A stretch of 62,456 nucleotides of DNA, taken from NCBI GenBank assembly GCA_012729015.1, contig JAAYDY010000109.1, positions 1 to 62,456 on the forward strand, given 5' to 3'. This DNA is from Phycisphaerae bacterium (GTDB lineage: Bacteria > Planctomycetota > Phycisphaerae > FEN-1346 > JAACEH01). The notes under the pieces are model-generated. The model saw nothing but the letters and a program-made list of their open reading frames with translations, was not told where the DNA came from and did not search any database. Positions 44,744-53,643 of the stretch are shown here, in pieces (positions within the stretch are counted from its first letter, which is position 1; every line of letters starts with the position of its first letter). The position numbers were made by a program, and so were the translations under genes.

Positions 44744-45292
44744 TCAGGCTCCCCGTAGGGCCATCTGTTCTCTCAGCTTCTTGTGCTTCGTGCCGGCCTG
44801 AATTGCCCTCACGAGTACGGCGATGATGATGATCTTGACAATGATTCCCTGGGCGATCGTCATGGGATCCATAACGGCATTGATCACATGAATCGTGACG
44901 AACAGCACCAGCCCGACAAGAGCCGCTGGCAGGGGGTTCTTCCGGGCCCAGAAGGCCAGTCCGGCGTAGATGCCGGCCAGGATGAGGTTCGTGACCAACA
45001 GGACGACGGCCATCGCGGCGTACTCTTTGCCGGCCCTGCCCAGTGCGAAGGAGAGCAGCAGGCCGAAGATGAAGGTCAGAATAGCGACCGCCAACAACGC
45101 GCCGAACGCCTGTTTGGCCTTCCTGTGCAACTGGTCCGCCTGGAGGTCCTGGCCGACCGCCGTGGCCGCAACCTGGTTGCCCGCCACGATTCTCGGCAGC
45201 GACGGATTCAGTTCGGGGAGCGCCTTGCCGCACTGGGCACAGAACGCGACGCCGTCTTCGTTGACTGCCGAACAGTGGGGACATGCTGCCAT
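44744..45292 (-). CDS. Zinc ribbon membrane protein
   Basis: The 182-aa protein has a zinc ribbon at the start (CPHCSAVNEDGVAFCAQCG, residues 4-22) and four predicted membrane helices between residues 60 and 165. ATG at 45292 is chosen because the ribbon begins there. It is first in the operon with the CPBP protease and shares its plan of a zinc ribbon followed by membrane helices. The function is unknown. Confidence 0.7.
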   Translation of the reverse strand: MAACPHCSAVNEDGVAFCAQCGKALPELNPSLPRIVAGNQVAATAVGQDLQADQLHRKAKQAFGALLAVAILTFIFGLLLSFALGRAGKEYAAMAVVLLVTNLILAGIYAGLAFWARKNPLPAALVGLVLFVTIHVINAVMDPMTIAQGIIVKIIIIAVLVRAIQAGTKHKKLREQMALRGA

Positions 45293-45368
45293 GTGTCGAG
45301 TTCTCCAAAGAGTCCTGTCGTTGTGACCGCACACCGACTCAGATGACATGCCGCCAATAGGCCTCTGA

Positions 45369-45397
45369 AATGTAGACAGGCACGGTCGAAACTTCAA
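45369..45397 (-). promoter_or_regulatory. Promoter of the zinc ribbon/CPBP operon
   Basis: On the minus strand TTGAAG (45397-45392) and TACATT (45374-45369) are 17 bp apart, 77 bp before the ATG. Confidence 0.5.
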
Positions 45398-45469
45398 CAG
45401 TATTCCTGCCTGAAATCTGCCTGACCATGTTGAATTGTGCCGGGAAGGCTGCTCCGGCATGGATGCGCA

Positions 45470-45499
45470 AGGAGGCATGCGATGACCCGCATGCCTCCT
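45470..45499. terminator. 12-bp hairpin after the GH123-like gene
   Basis: AGGAGGCATGCG (45470-45481) and CGCATGCCTCCT (45488-45499) form a perfect 12-bp stem with a 6-nt loop, 67 bp beyond the stop of the minus-strand gene. No T-run follows. Confidence 0.55.
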
Positions 45500-45565
45500 G
45501 TAGTTGCTGTCCTGCGACGCCGACTCCAGTGAGCGACGGCGCCCCGATGAACGTGTCAGGCCCAC

Positions 45566-47554
45566 TCACCGACCAGCCAGTCGGGTCTCCACCTCTGCTG
45601 CCACGGCGAACAACTGCGCATTGCGGTCCTGCCAGCCGGAGGCCACGAACCAGGCGTTGCCGGCTTTGGCGTCCCAGGCTTTCTGCATGGCGATCAGGTC
45701 CCGGTAGGCGGGCACCAGGCCGTTGCCCATGGCCGCCTCGTCGGCGCCGCGGCCTTTCCACAGGGCAACATGCCGCTCGTCGAGAATCTTCTGGGCCTTC
45801 TCCGCCAACTCCGACCCCAGTTTGCCTCGCAGCTTCTCGTTGGTCAGGGCTCTCTCGATGGCGATGCGGGCCTCACACTCCTGGACGCCCTCGGTGAAGG
45901 TCTCGAGCCGCGCGGTCCCCACCGGGCCGTCCGGGCCGGGTGCCAGCAACCAGCCCGTAATGTTCATGCTGTGCCAGTAGCTGTGCGGGTAACGGTCGGT
46001 GACGGTGCCGACGCGGCGGCCGCGCTTGTCCTTGATCGTGAACCAGAAATCCGCGCCGATGCGTGCCAGGCCGCGCTGGTTGCCGGTGATGTTGGCCTCG
46101 GCCTCGCCGCGGATCGTCACCATCGACTTCGTGTTGAAATACTGAAACCGCCAATACTGGGCATGCAGGATGTCCTTCTGCCAGCCGTACGTGCGCCCGT
46201 GCGCCGGGTTCATCGTGTACTGGTGGTCCAGGGCCACGGCTGTGTAGCCGACCGTGGCGACGCCGTAAAGCTGTCTGTCGCCGAACTTGCTGGTGCCGAA
46301 GAGCCACCGCGCGTGGTGCGAGGCCGACGTCCAGGGTAGGTCGCCGGCATACTCCTTCAGCGCCTTGACCTGCGACTCCGATGGCCGCCAGTCGGACATC
46401 ACGCCCAGCATCATCGCCCCTTCGAGGCCGCGCTTCGCCATCCGCTGTCGCAATTCACGCCAGAACGGGCCCCAGACGGCCTTGCCGGCCTCGGTGTCGT
46501 AGTGCGGCAGGAATCCCTTGGACGTCTTGCCGCTCGCCGGATCGACCATCGTCACAGGAACGCCCTTGCGACCTTCGGCCACGCGCGCCTCGAACTTGTC
46601 CAGCTCGTAGCTCTTGTTGTCGCGCTGCTGCTTCATGAAGCTCTCGTCCGGAGGCGTCACGAAGACTTCCCAGACGTAGAAGATCACCTGCTTCGGCGTG
46701 CCCAGATTCTCGGCGGCCGTGTCCAGGTAGCGGTCCATGACCGAGAAATCGGGCTCCGCTTTGTCGCCCTTGGCGATCCAGCGGACCATGGTCTCGCTGT
46801 TGCCCATGTTGGTCTCGGCGACGAGTGGAATATAGACGGTGCGGCTGCTGGTGGGCGACATGAGCCGCATCGACCGCGCGATCATGGCCCAGTGCTTCTC
46901 GGACCAGAGTGGCACGTCGTATTCGGTCGCCAGGGTGTCGGGCGACTGGACCAGCTCGATCCAGGTGGCGTATTTCTGCGGGTCGGGCAGCGTCCAGTCC
47001 TGGACGCGCAGGGTCACCGGCACGCGGACGGGATCGGCCCCGGCGGCGGCGACGGTCAACTGGGCGGTGTAGGTTCCGGCCTTGGCCTCCGTGGGCACGC
47101 TCACCGTAACCCATACCGGGATCGTCGCCTGCCCCTCGGGTGGGGCGCTCAGGAGAATGTCGCGGCCCACCGGGCGGTGCCAGCTGCCGACAGCCTCTTC
47201 CCATGCGACCGCGTAGCGGACCGTGACCGCCGAGGCCGGGATCGCAGCCCCGTCCTGCTTCAGGTCGCTCATGGTCGCTTTCAGGCCCTCGATGGCCTGA
47301 GTGGCCGTCACAATGACCTTGCCCGAGAATCTGCCGTTGCGGGCGCCGGTGATCGCAATCTCGCACGGGCTGTCCGGGTCGGCTTCGGTCTGATCGTTGA
47401 TGTCGCCGGCATAGACCTTCAGGGGCGTGGCTCCCGCGGCCGGCGGCGCCAGGGGCCCCATGAGAGCCGCAACAATCAGCATCGCCACACAAACCCAGGC
47501 CATCAGGCGGTCTCTGCGCACCTCGACGGCTGCTGTCCCAACGCATTGTGTCAT
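45566..47554 (-). CDS. Secreted GH123/DUF4091-like protein
   Basis: The 662-aa protein has a signal peptide (about residues 15-42), an N-terminal beta-sandwich (about 43-195) and a larger domain. The larger domain's phrases (WTLPDPQ, PDESFMKQQRDN, ILHAQYWRFQYFN) recall the GH123/DUF4091 group of secreted glycosidase-like proteins. GAGGAG is 9 nt before ATG 47554. The substrate is unknown, and a catalytic pair was not identified by eye. Confidence 0.6.
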   Translation of the reverse strand: MTQCVGTAAVEVRRDRLMAWVCVAMLIVAALMGPLAPPAAGATPLKVYAGDINDQTEADPDSPCEIAITGARNGRFSGKVIVTATQAIEGLKATMSDLKQDGAAIPASAVTVRYAVAWEEAVGSWHRPVGRDILLSAPPEGQATIPVWVTVSVPTEAKAGTYTAQLTVAAAGADPVRVPVTLRVQDWTLPDPQKYATWIELVQSPDTLATEYDVPLWSEKHWAMIARSMRLMSPTSSRTVYIPLVAETNMGNSETMVRWIAKGDKAEPDFSVMDRYLDTAAENLGTPKQVIFYVWEVFVTPPDESFMKQQRDNKSYELDKFEARVAEGRKGVPVTMVDPASGKTSKGFLPHYDTEAGKAVWGPFWRELRQRMAKRGLEGAMMLGVMSDWRPSESQVKALKEYAGDLPWTSASHHARWLFGTSKFGDRQLYGVATVGYTAVALDHQYTMNPAHGRTYGWQKDILHAQYWRFQYFNTKSMVTIRGEAEANITGNQRGLARIGADFWFTIKDKRGRRVGTVTDRYPHSYWHSMNITGWLLAPGPDGPVGTARLETFTEGVQECEARIAIERALTNEKLRGKLGSELAEKAQKILDERHVALWKGRGADEAAMGNGLVPAYRDLIAMQKAWDAKAGNAWFVASGWQDRNAQLFAVAAEVETRLAGR

Positions 47555-47732
47555 GACTGCGGCTCCTCGTGGTCCCGAAGGCACTCCTTTGGATACAGGC
47601 CGACAAGATCAGCGGCTGACAGGTTGAACCCCGCTGATGCGCCCATGCACCGGGGAATTCGCTTCGGGGCGAAGACCGGTTGCGCGGCAGGGCGTCGCCC
47701 CATGGACGGCCGCATTGGGCGGTCCACGTTAT

Positions 47733-47761
47733 TTGACACTCACGGGATTCTGGGGTAATCT
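47733..47761 (+). promoter_or_regulatory. Promoter of the dockerin-bearing hydrolase gene
   Basis: A perfect TTGACA (47733-47738) and TAATCT (47756-47761) are 17 bp apart, 115 bp before the ATG. Confidence 0.6.
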
Positions 47762-47875
47762 TCAGAATGGCTGTTGGGCTTGGCGGAGGCACTGGCTGCA
47801 TAAACGCTCCCAATAAACGGCGCAGAACACCCGGTCGCCTTGGGCAACAGGACCGTTCCGGTGGAGGTGGTGGCC

Positions 47876-49273
47876 ATGAAACCGCGATTCGTGACGGATT
47901 TGGCGTGTCTTGGGGCCTTGGCAGGGGCGTTGTGCCTGGTGACGGCGGCCCGGGCCGCCGGTCCGATCCTGATTGACCACAACGACTGCGACATCGCGAG
48001 CATTCCACAGGCCGACATCCAGCGCGCCAAAGACACCCTGCACATCGCTTACGGGCACACCTCGCACGGCAGCCAGTTGACCACGGGCATGACGCCGCTG
48101 GACGCGTTCATGCAGACCCGCTACGGCACGCCTGCGGGGCTCTACACGTGGACCGACGGCGGCACGGGCGACACGCTCGACATCGACGATGCCCCGTTTT
48201 CCGGAGCCAGCGACCTGGGCAATCCGAACTTCACCGCCTGGGAGGCTGCCACGCGAACCTACCTGGCCGGGCATCCCAATTGCAACGTGGTGATCTGGTC
48301 GTGGTGCGGCCAGGTGTCGGGGGCCACCGAAGCCAACATCAACACCTACCTGAGCCTCATGACCGGGCTGGAAAACGATTTTCCGAACGTCAGGTTCGTC
48401 TATATGACCGGCCACCTCGACGGCACCGGCGCCGCGGGCAACCTCAATGTCCGCAACCAGCAGATTCGCAACTACTGCATCGCCCACAACAAGATCCTCT
48501 ACGACTTCGCCGACATCGAGAGCTACGACCCCGATGGCCTGACCCATTACATGCCGCTGCTGTGCAACGACAACTGCGACTACGACAGCGACGGCAACGG
48601 CTCGCGCGACCGCAACTGGGCCACCGTCTGGCAGAATGCCCATCCCGGCCAGTGGTACAGTTGCTCGGCGGCGCACACGCAGCCGCTGAACGGCAACCGC
48701 AAGGCCTATGCTGCGTGGGCCCTGTGGGCGGCGCTGGCCCGGCCGTCCGAGGTGACACTCGTCCGGTGGGAGTTGCTGGCCCCGCATGGCGCCGCGGGGA
48801 CCCTTGGCGTCGAAATCGGCGACGGTGGCGTGGAGCCGCGAGGGCAGGGGGTCACGCAGTTGCGGCTGACGTTTGACTATCCTCTGGATCCGGCGACGGT
48901 CGACAACGACGCCGTCACGGTCGACGGCCGGACCACGGCATCGTGCGTCCTGGAGGACGGCAACCGCGTTCTGGTGGCCACGCTGACGACGGCCTTGCCG
49001 AGCGGCGCTCGGTACGAAGCGCTGCTGGCTGCCGCCGTGCGGGGCGAGGGCGATGCCCCCGTGGTCGGCGACACGAGCCTGAGCTTCGCCGTCCTGGTCG
49101 GCGATGCCAACGGCAGCGGATCGGTCAATGCCGCCGACATCCTGGCCGTGCGGGCCCGAGCCGGCGCCGCCGTGAACGGCGACACGGCCCGTTACGACGT
49201 GGACGGCTCCGGAGAGATTACCTCCGAGGACATGCGCCTGCTGCGCCCGTTGCAGGGGCAGGTACTGCCCTGA
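47876..49273 (+). CDS. Secreted SGNH-like hydrolase with dockerin-type repeat
   Basis: The 465-aa protein has a signal peptide (residues 1-28). A catalytic-type domain contains GHTSHGSQLTTGM and VIWSWCGQVSG, which looks like an SGNH/esterase fold. A linker beta-domain (about residues 300-400) and a C-terminal dockerin-like pair of calcium loops follow (DANGSGSVNAADI and DVDGSGEITSEDM). The dockerin suggests binding to a cohesin or to another surface protein. GGAGGTGG lies just before ATG 47876. Confidence 0.72.
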   Translation: MKPRFVTDLACLGALAGALCLVTAARAAGPILIDHNDCDIASIPQADIQRAKDTLHIAYGHTSHGSQLTTGMTPLDAFMQTRYGTPAGLYTWTDGGTGDTLDIDDAPFSGASDLGNPNFTAWEAATRTYLAGHPNCNVVIWSWCGQVSGATEANINTYLSLMTGLENDFPNVRFVYMTGHLDGTGAAGNLNVRNQQIRNYCIAHNKILYDFADIESYDPDGLTHYMPLLCNDNCDYDSDGNGSRDRNWATVWQNAHPGQWYSCSAAHTQPLNGNRKAYAAWALWAALARPSEVTLVRWELLAPHGAAGTLGVEIGDGGVEPRGQGVTQLRLTFDYPLDPATVDNDAVTVDGRTTASCVLEDGNRVLVATLTTALPSGARYEALLAAAVRGEGDAPVVGDTSLSFAVLVGDANGSGSVNAADILAVRARAGAAVNGDTARYDVDGSGEITSEDMRLLRPLQGQVLP

Positions 49274-49325
49274 GCCCCGAGCAGAGGGAATCGCCACGCA
49301 CGGCTGCAGTGGGGCTTCCGGCGAC

Positions 49326-49703
49326 TCAGCACGTTTTCTGTGCGCCGCTGTAAACGCACTCGACACACAACGCCGCGGCGGCATGGCCGGGGTGCTTCGC
49401 CGGGTTCCATGTCTTCATGTCGTCGAAGACCTCGCCCTGGGTATGGTATTCCAGCGTGCCTTTGGCCTGGTAAGCCTTGCCCGCCTTGGTGCGAAAGAGC
49501 AGGGCCCCTCTGCACCCGCGCTGGATGTTCCTGCGCGTCTTGTCGAAGTAGTTGTCGGCCACGACCAGCCGGTTGTCGCCGAAAAGCCCCACGCACGTGG
49601 CGTAGATGATGTTGGGCGTTCCATCCGCATCGACCGTGGCCAGAATCACCGGGCCGTCCCGGTCGGCCCAGGCCTGAAGCACTTCGCTGCTCAATGAGGC
49701 CAT
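49326..49703 (-). CDS. Pyridoxamine 5'-phosphate oxidase-like flavoprotein
   Basis: The 125-aa protein has the split-barrel plan of small FMN- or F420-binding proteins (GPVILATVDADGTPNIIYAT, then VADNYFDKTRRNIQRG). The end is cysteine-rich (CVECVYSGAQKTC), which is unusual for the family. It overlaps the thiamine-binding-type gene by 13 nt and is the last gene of the operon that begins at 53324. Confidence 0.78.
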   Translation of the reverse strand: MASLSSEVLQAWADRDGPVILATVDADGTPNIIYATCVGLFGDNRLVVADNYFDKTRRNIQRGCRGALLFRTKAGKAYQAKGTLEYHTQGEVFDDMKTWNPAKHPGHAAAALCVECVYSGAQKTC

Positions 49704-49966
49704 GTGTCTGTATTCCTTTCCTTGTTCGATGGACAGGCGTTTGACGCTTTCAGCACAAGCACCACCTCGTGGTTCTGAGCCGCGGCGGAGAACGCCCGAC
49801 CTGCCGCCGTGAAGACCGTCTCTGCCTCGCCGGTCACCATACTGCTCATGTGTCCAGCCTGGACCTCCAGGCCGGACTCCTGCAATGTCGCCAGAAAGGC
49901 ATGAAGGGCCGTGCCGAGTTCACCGATGCGCAACGGATACAGGCTGACTTCGGCTTGGATGTTCAT
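49691..49966 (-). CDS. Thiamine-binding/YkoF-type small protein
   Basis: The 91-aa protein (IQAEVSLYPL..LQESGLEVQAGHMSSMVTGEAETVF) resembles the MTH1187/YkoF group that binds thiamine or similar ligands. The ATG overlaps the methyltransferase stop (ATGA). No thiamine riboswitch is seen near it. Confidence 0.7.
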   Translation of the reverse strand: MNIQAEVSLYPLRIGELGTALHAFLATLQESGLEVQAGHMSSMVTGEAETVFTAAGRAFSAAAQNHEVVLVLKASNACPSNKERNTDTWPH

Positions 49967-50622
49967 AATCGCACCTCCGCGACCAGCAAAGCTCCGTCAA
50001 GGGTTCCGACGGACGCAGTGGTTGCTTCGTCGGATGGCGCCGCACTGGCTTGCTGATCGAGTGTCGAGGCAACCATGCGAATCCGACCCAGGGGCGCCAG
50101 CATAACTCGCAGGGGTTCGGGGGAGAAGAGCCTCGCCGAGGCATACGGCTGTCGCCCGGTTGCCAGCCGCTCCTGATTCAGCGGTGCATGCCGGTTGAGC
50201 GTGCCAATCAGCAGCCGGCCTCCGGGTTTGGCGCAGCGAGCCATCTCGCGGAGAGCCGCACGAGGGTCAGGAACGAATTCCAGCATCGCCATGGCCGCGA
50301 CCACGTCGAACGTCTTGTCCTCGAAGGGCAGGTCCGCGGCATCGGCCACCTCGAAGGAGCCGCCCGGCACATGCTGCCTGGCCGCCTGGATCATCTCGGT
50401 TGCCACGTCGATCCCCGTGACCTGATAGCCCATTTCGGCAAAGAACAAACACCAGTGGCCCGTGCCACAGCCCACATCGAGCAGCCGCTGCGACCCTGCT
50501 GCGCGTCCGAGGAATAGCCGCACGTCGCTCTTCTGGACCCGGTCGTGGGCCTGACCGTCGGGCGTCGCATACCATTGATCGTACCGGGCAGCCATGGAAC
50601 CAAACGGAAACAGGCTTCTCAT
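49963..50622 (-). CDS. SAM-dependent methyltransferase
   Basis: The 219-aa class I methyltransferase has LLDVGCGTGHWCLFFAEMG (motif I), the acidic GIDVATEMI, and VAAMAMLEFVPDP. ATG at 50622 gives the best Shine-Dalgarno distance; ATG at 50631 is also possible. The substrate is unknown. Confidence 0.8.
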   Translation of the reverse strand: MRSLFPFGSMAARYDQWYATPDGQAHDRVQKSDVRLFLGRAAGSQRLLDVGCGTGHWCLFFAEMGYQVTGIDVATEMIQAARQHVPGGSFEVADAADLPFEDKTFDVVAAMAMLEFVPDPRAALREMARCAKPGGRLLIGTLNRHAPLNQERLATGRQPYASARLFSPEPLRVMLAPLGRIRMVASTLDQQASAAPSDEATTASVGTLDGALLVAEVRL

Positions 50623-50665
50623 CGGCGGCATACTCCACAAGGACCGGGGCGACCCGGTGCGTGGG

Positions 50666-51478
50666 TCATCGTGTCGAGAGCCACATAGTGACTAATACCG
50701 CAACGGCGGCTGCAAACGTGGTATACGCGAAAACCGTCTTGATCGTCGCCGGCCGAGCCCGAAAGGTGAGCCGCGCGCCGATCACTCCGCCCAGCAACGC
50801 TGCGATTCCGAGCGGCAGGGCCCATGCCATGGTGAAATCCCCAGCCGCGGCATGACCAAGCAATCCCATCAGCGCGGTGGCCGCCACCATGGCGGCCGAC
50901 GTTCCCACAGCCACACGCATCGGTACGCCGCACAACAGAACCATGAGCGGCACCTTGAAGGAACCGCACGAAATCCCGGTCATTCCAGCCACAAGGCCGG
51001 CGGCGGCCGTAATCGGCAATGTCAGCCACAGGTTGACGGAATACTGGTCGTTGCCGAATCGACGGTGCCAGCAACCCAGGCGCCGCGACTGATCCACAGG
51101 ACGATCAGTCGCAGGTCGCAGCATGAAGAACCCGGCGACAACCAACAGAAACGCGAAGACGACCTTCATCACACCAACGGGGACCATGTGGGCATAGTAT
51201 CCGCCGACGAAGGCCATGATATCGGTCGGCGGATCGATCAACAACGCCAGTTTCCAGTCCACACAGCGCGTCTTGGCGAAAAACGCCATGGCGGCCAGTG
51301 AGGTCACCAGAAGAATCAACTGGCTTGTTGTTGCCGCCTCCAGCATCGGCACGCCGCAGAGCAACAGAATGGGCACGTAGAAGTTGCCGCCACCACGGCC
51401 GGTCATGGTCATCAACACCGACACCACAAGAACAGCCGCAACTGCCACGATAAGTGGGATCATAAGAGGTCTTATCAC
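50666..51478 (-). CDS. TauE/SafE-family sulfite exporter-like transporter
   Basis: The 270-aa protein has about eight membrane helices with the two repeats of the TSUP fold (GRGGGNFYVPILLLCG and GISCGSFKVPLMVLLCG). The cargo could be an organic or inorganic sulfur anion. The start could be GTG at 51478 or ATG at 51463. It lies 14 nt after the second MinD-type gene. Confidence 0.82.
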   Translation of the reverse strand: MIRPLMIPLIVAVAAVLVVSVLMTMTGRGGGNFYVPILLLCGVPMLEAATTSQLILLVTSLAAMAFFAKTRCVDWKLALLIDPPTDIMAFVGGYYAHMVPVGVMKVVFAFLLVVAGFFMLRPATDRPVDQSRRLGCWHRRFGNDQYSVNLWLTLPITAAAGLVAGMTGISCGSFKVPLMVLLCGVPMRVAVGTSAAMVAATALMGLLGHAAAGDFTMAWALPLGIAALLGGVIGARLTFRARPATIKTVFAYTTFAAAVAVLVTMWLSTR

Positions 51479-51492
51479 TCATCAGAATACAG

Positions 51493-52407
51493 TCAATCGG
51501 CTTTGCCCCGTTCGGCGAGCCGTGCGCTCACCGCGCTCCACAGGTGGCGGATGTCTTCGGCGCAGCCGTCCTGCTGGTGCTCGACCACCGAGAGGCCACG
51601 GATCTGTGCCTCGGTCACGGCGCGGTCGTAGCGAATCCGGCCCGCCACGCGAATGCCGCGTTCGCCGCATAGCGACTCGATCCGGTCGGCCACTTCCGGG
51701 TTCAAGTCCCACTTGTTGATGCACACCAGCACCGGCAGCGCGAAGTGCCGCGCCAGGTCGGCCACGCGGCCCAGGTCGTGCAGCCCGCTCAGGGTCGGCT
51801 CCGTCACGACCAGCAGCAGGTCCGCGCCAGTGATCGACGCAATGACCGGGCAACCGATCCCCGGCGACCCGTCCACGATGATCGTCGTCAGTCCATCCGT
51901 AGCGGCCACTTTGCGGGCTTCCTGACGCACCGTGCTGACCAGTTTCCCCGAGTTTTCCTCGGCCACGCCAAGCCGGGCGTGGACCATAGGGCCGTGGCGC
52001 GTCCGGCTGACGAACCACCGCCCGTTGACCGCCTCGGCGAATTCGATGGCCTTGGCCGGGCAGAACCACGCGCACACGCCGCAGCCTTCGCAGGCGATGG
52101 GATCAATCCGGAAGTGCGTGCGTCCGTCTTCGCCCCGTTCGAGCCTCACGGCATCGAACCGGCACAATTCGTGACACTTCCCGCAATCCGTGCAGCGGTC
52201 GCTCAGGATTCTCGCCCGTTTGCCGCCGGAGAAGGCTTCCTCGCGAATGTTCTCCGGATCCAGCACCAGGTGCAAATCCGCCGCGTCCACGTCGCAATCG
52301 GCCAGCACCGACGGCGCCGCCAGCGAAGCCAGCGACGCGACAACCGACGTCTTCCCGGTGCCTCCCTTGCCGCTGATGACCACAAGTTCCTTCGGTCGGA
52401 TGTCCAT
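51493..52407 (-). CDS. MinD-type ATPase with ferredoxin insert (second copy)
   Basis: The 304-aa protein has a deviant Walker A motif (SGKGGTGKTSV) and an inserted double [4Fe-4S] domain: CTDCGKCHELCRF and CEGCGVCAWFCP. The ATPase resumes with DGSPGIGCPV. Such proteins belong to the Mrp/NubP-related group and often come in pairs beside iron-sulfur or redox enzymes. ATG at 52407 begins the conserved part. Confidence 0.88.
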   Translation of the reverse strand: MDIRPKELVVISGKGGTGKTSVVASLASLAAPSVLADCDVDAADLHLVLDPENIREEAFSGGKRARILSDRCTDCGKCHELCRFDAVRLERGEDGRTHFRIDPIACEGCGVCAWFCPAKAIEFAEAVNGRWFVSRTRHGPMVHARLGVAEENSGKLVSTVRQEARKVAATDGLTTIIVDGSPGIGCPVIASITGADLLLVVTEPTLSGLHDLGRVADLARHFALPVLVCINKWDLNPEVADRIESLCGERGIRVAGRIRYDRAVTEAQIRGLSVVEHQQDGCAEDIRHLWSAVSARLAERGKAD

Positions 52408-52466
52408 GCCTGTCACTGTCCTCTCATTGACGCGTGTGCAGACGCTCCAGGTCGGCGTGCCGCTGC

Positions 52467-53324
52467 TCATTGGACACGGGCCGCCGCCCTCGACTCGATC
52501 TGCTGCAGCAGATTGTCATAGAGTAACCGCTGTTCGGGCAGTGCGTCGCAGGCCATCTCGCCTCGCGAATACGCCTCCGCCACACGCCGATCGTCGGGAA
52601 TCTCGACAAGAATCTCGATGCCTTCCCGCTCGCAATACTGTTGCGTTCGATCGTCTCCCATGCCGGCCCGATTGACCGCCACGGCAAACGGCAGCCCCAG
52701 CGCGCGAATCACCTCCACGGCAAGACGCAGGTCGTTCAGCCCGAAAGGCGTCGGCTCCGTCACCAGCAGCACGAAGTCCGCGTCGCGCACGCTCTCGATC
52801 ACCGGACACGACGTGCCCGGCGGCGAATCCAGCACGACCAGATCAGCCTCCGGCGCCGATGCTTTCACCGCGCGAATCACCGGAGGGCTCATGGCTTCGC
52901 CGATATTCAGTAACCCCTGGACGCATGTCAGGCCGCCCACGCGGCCGATCTGCAACTGCCCTGTCGTGCGACTCGATTCGCGGATCGCCCCCGTCGGACA
53001 CACCAGCCAGCATCCCGCGCAGCCGTGGCACAACTCAAGAAACAGCAGCACGTCGTTCTTCATCGGCAGGATGGCGCTGTACTGGCAGATCTTGCCGCAC
53101 AGGCCGCAACCCGTGCACTTGCTCTTGTCCACCGCAGGGACGCTCACGCTGACCGGCTCGGTGCGTTCGATCTCGGGTTTCAGGAACAGCGCCCCGTTGG
53201 GTTCCTCCACGTCGCAGTCCAGGTAGACCACGCGTTTGCCCCGGCGCGACGCCGTCATGGCCAGATTCGTGGCCACGGTCGTTTTGCCGGTGCCGCCCTT
53301 GCCGCTGGCTACTGCAATTCTCAT
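52467..53324 (-). CDS. MinD-type ATPase with ferredoxin insert (first copy)
   Basis: The 285-aa protein has SGKGGTGKTTVATNLA, the ferredoxin insert (CTGCGLCGKICQY and CHGCAGCWLVCP), and DSPPGTSCPV. It is paired with the gene that follows after 59 nt; they are ancient duplicates. GGAGG precedes ATG 53324. It is the first gene of a six-gene minus-strand operon. Confidence 0.9.
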   Translation of the reverse strand: MRIAVASGKGGTGKTTVATNLAMTASRRGKRVVYLDCDVEEPNGALFLKPEIERTEPVSVSVPAVDKSKCTGCGLCGKICQYSAILPMKNDVLLFLELCHGCAGCWLVCPTGAIRESSRTTGQLQIGRVGGLTCVQGLLNIGEAMSPPVIRAVKASAPEADLVVLDSPPGTSCPVIESVRDADFVLLVTEPTPFGLNDLRLAVEVIRALGLPFAVAVNRAGMGDDRTQQYCEREGIEILVEIPDDRRVAEAYSRGEMACDALPEQRLLYDNLLQQIESRAAARVQ

Positions 53325-53643
53325 GCTTGCCCTCCTCGGTGGAACTCCAACACCCACGGTGCAAACTGCGGGCCAAAGGCCGGGACGATGCCGAATCGTT
53401 CTCCTGAGGCCGCCAGGGCAGTGAAACGCGTCGCGACTGACGCGATGGAAGTGCAGAATGCAACGGTGGCAATGGACCGCATACGGCAGAATGCAACGAT
53501 AGCGCATGTATCCCCTCGCTGCACATCATCGCGGCTGAGGGGGCTGCCGGCACTCTGGACGATCCGGCGGTATCGGGAACCCGTGTGGGGACCGCGTCCT
53601 GCGTGGCACACTCGGAGTGCGGGGTTGAACGGGCAGGGGGGCT
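53325..53643. promoter_or_regulatory. Upstream region with repeated 15-bp sites
   Basis: GCAGAATGCAACG(G/A)T occurs at 53453-53467 and 53486-53500, 33 bp (about three helical turns) apart. A third copy with one change lies at 53652-53666 in the end of the PEP-CTERM gene. No gene is seen here. The pair may be binding sites for a regulator of the MinD-type operon. Confidence 0.35.

Noticed and set aside
49691..50640. Thiamine riboswitch near the thiamine-binding-type gene
   Set aside because: The gene is inside an operon with overlapping starts, and no leader with TPP-type conserved segments exists.
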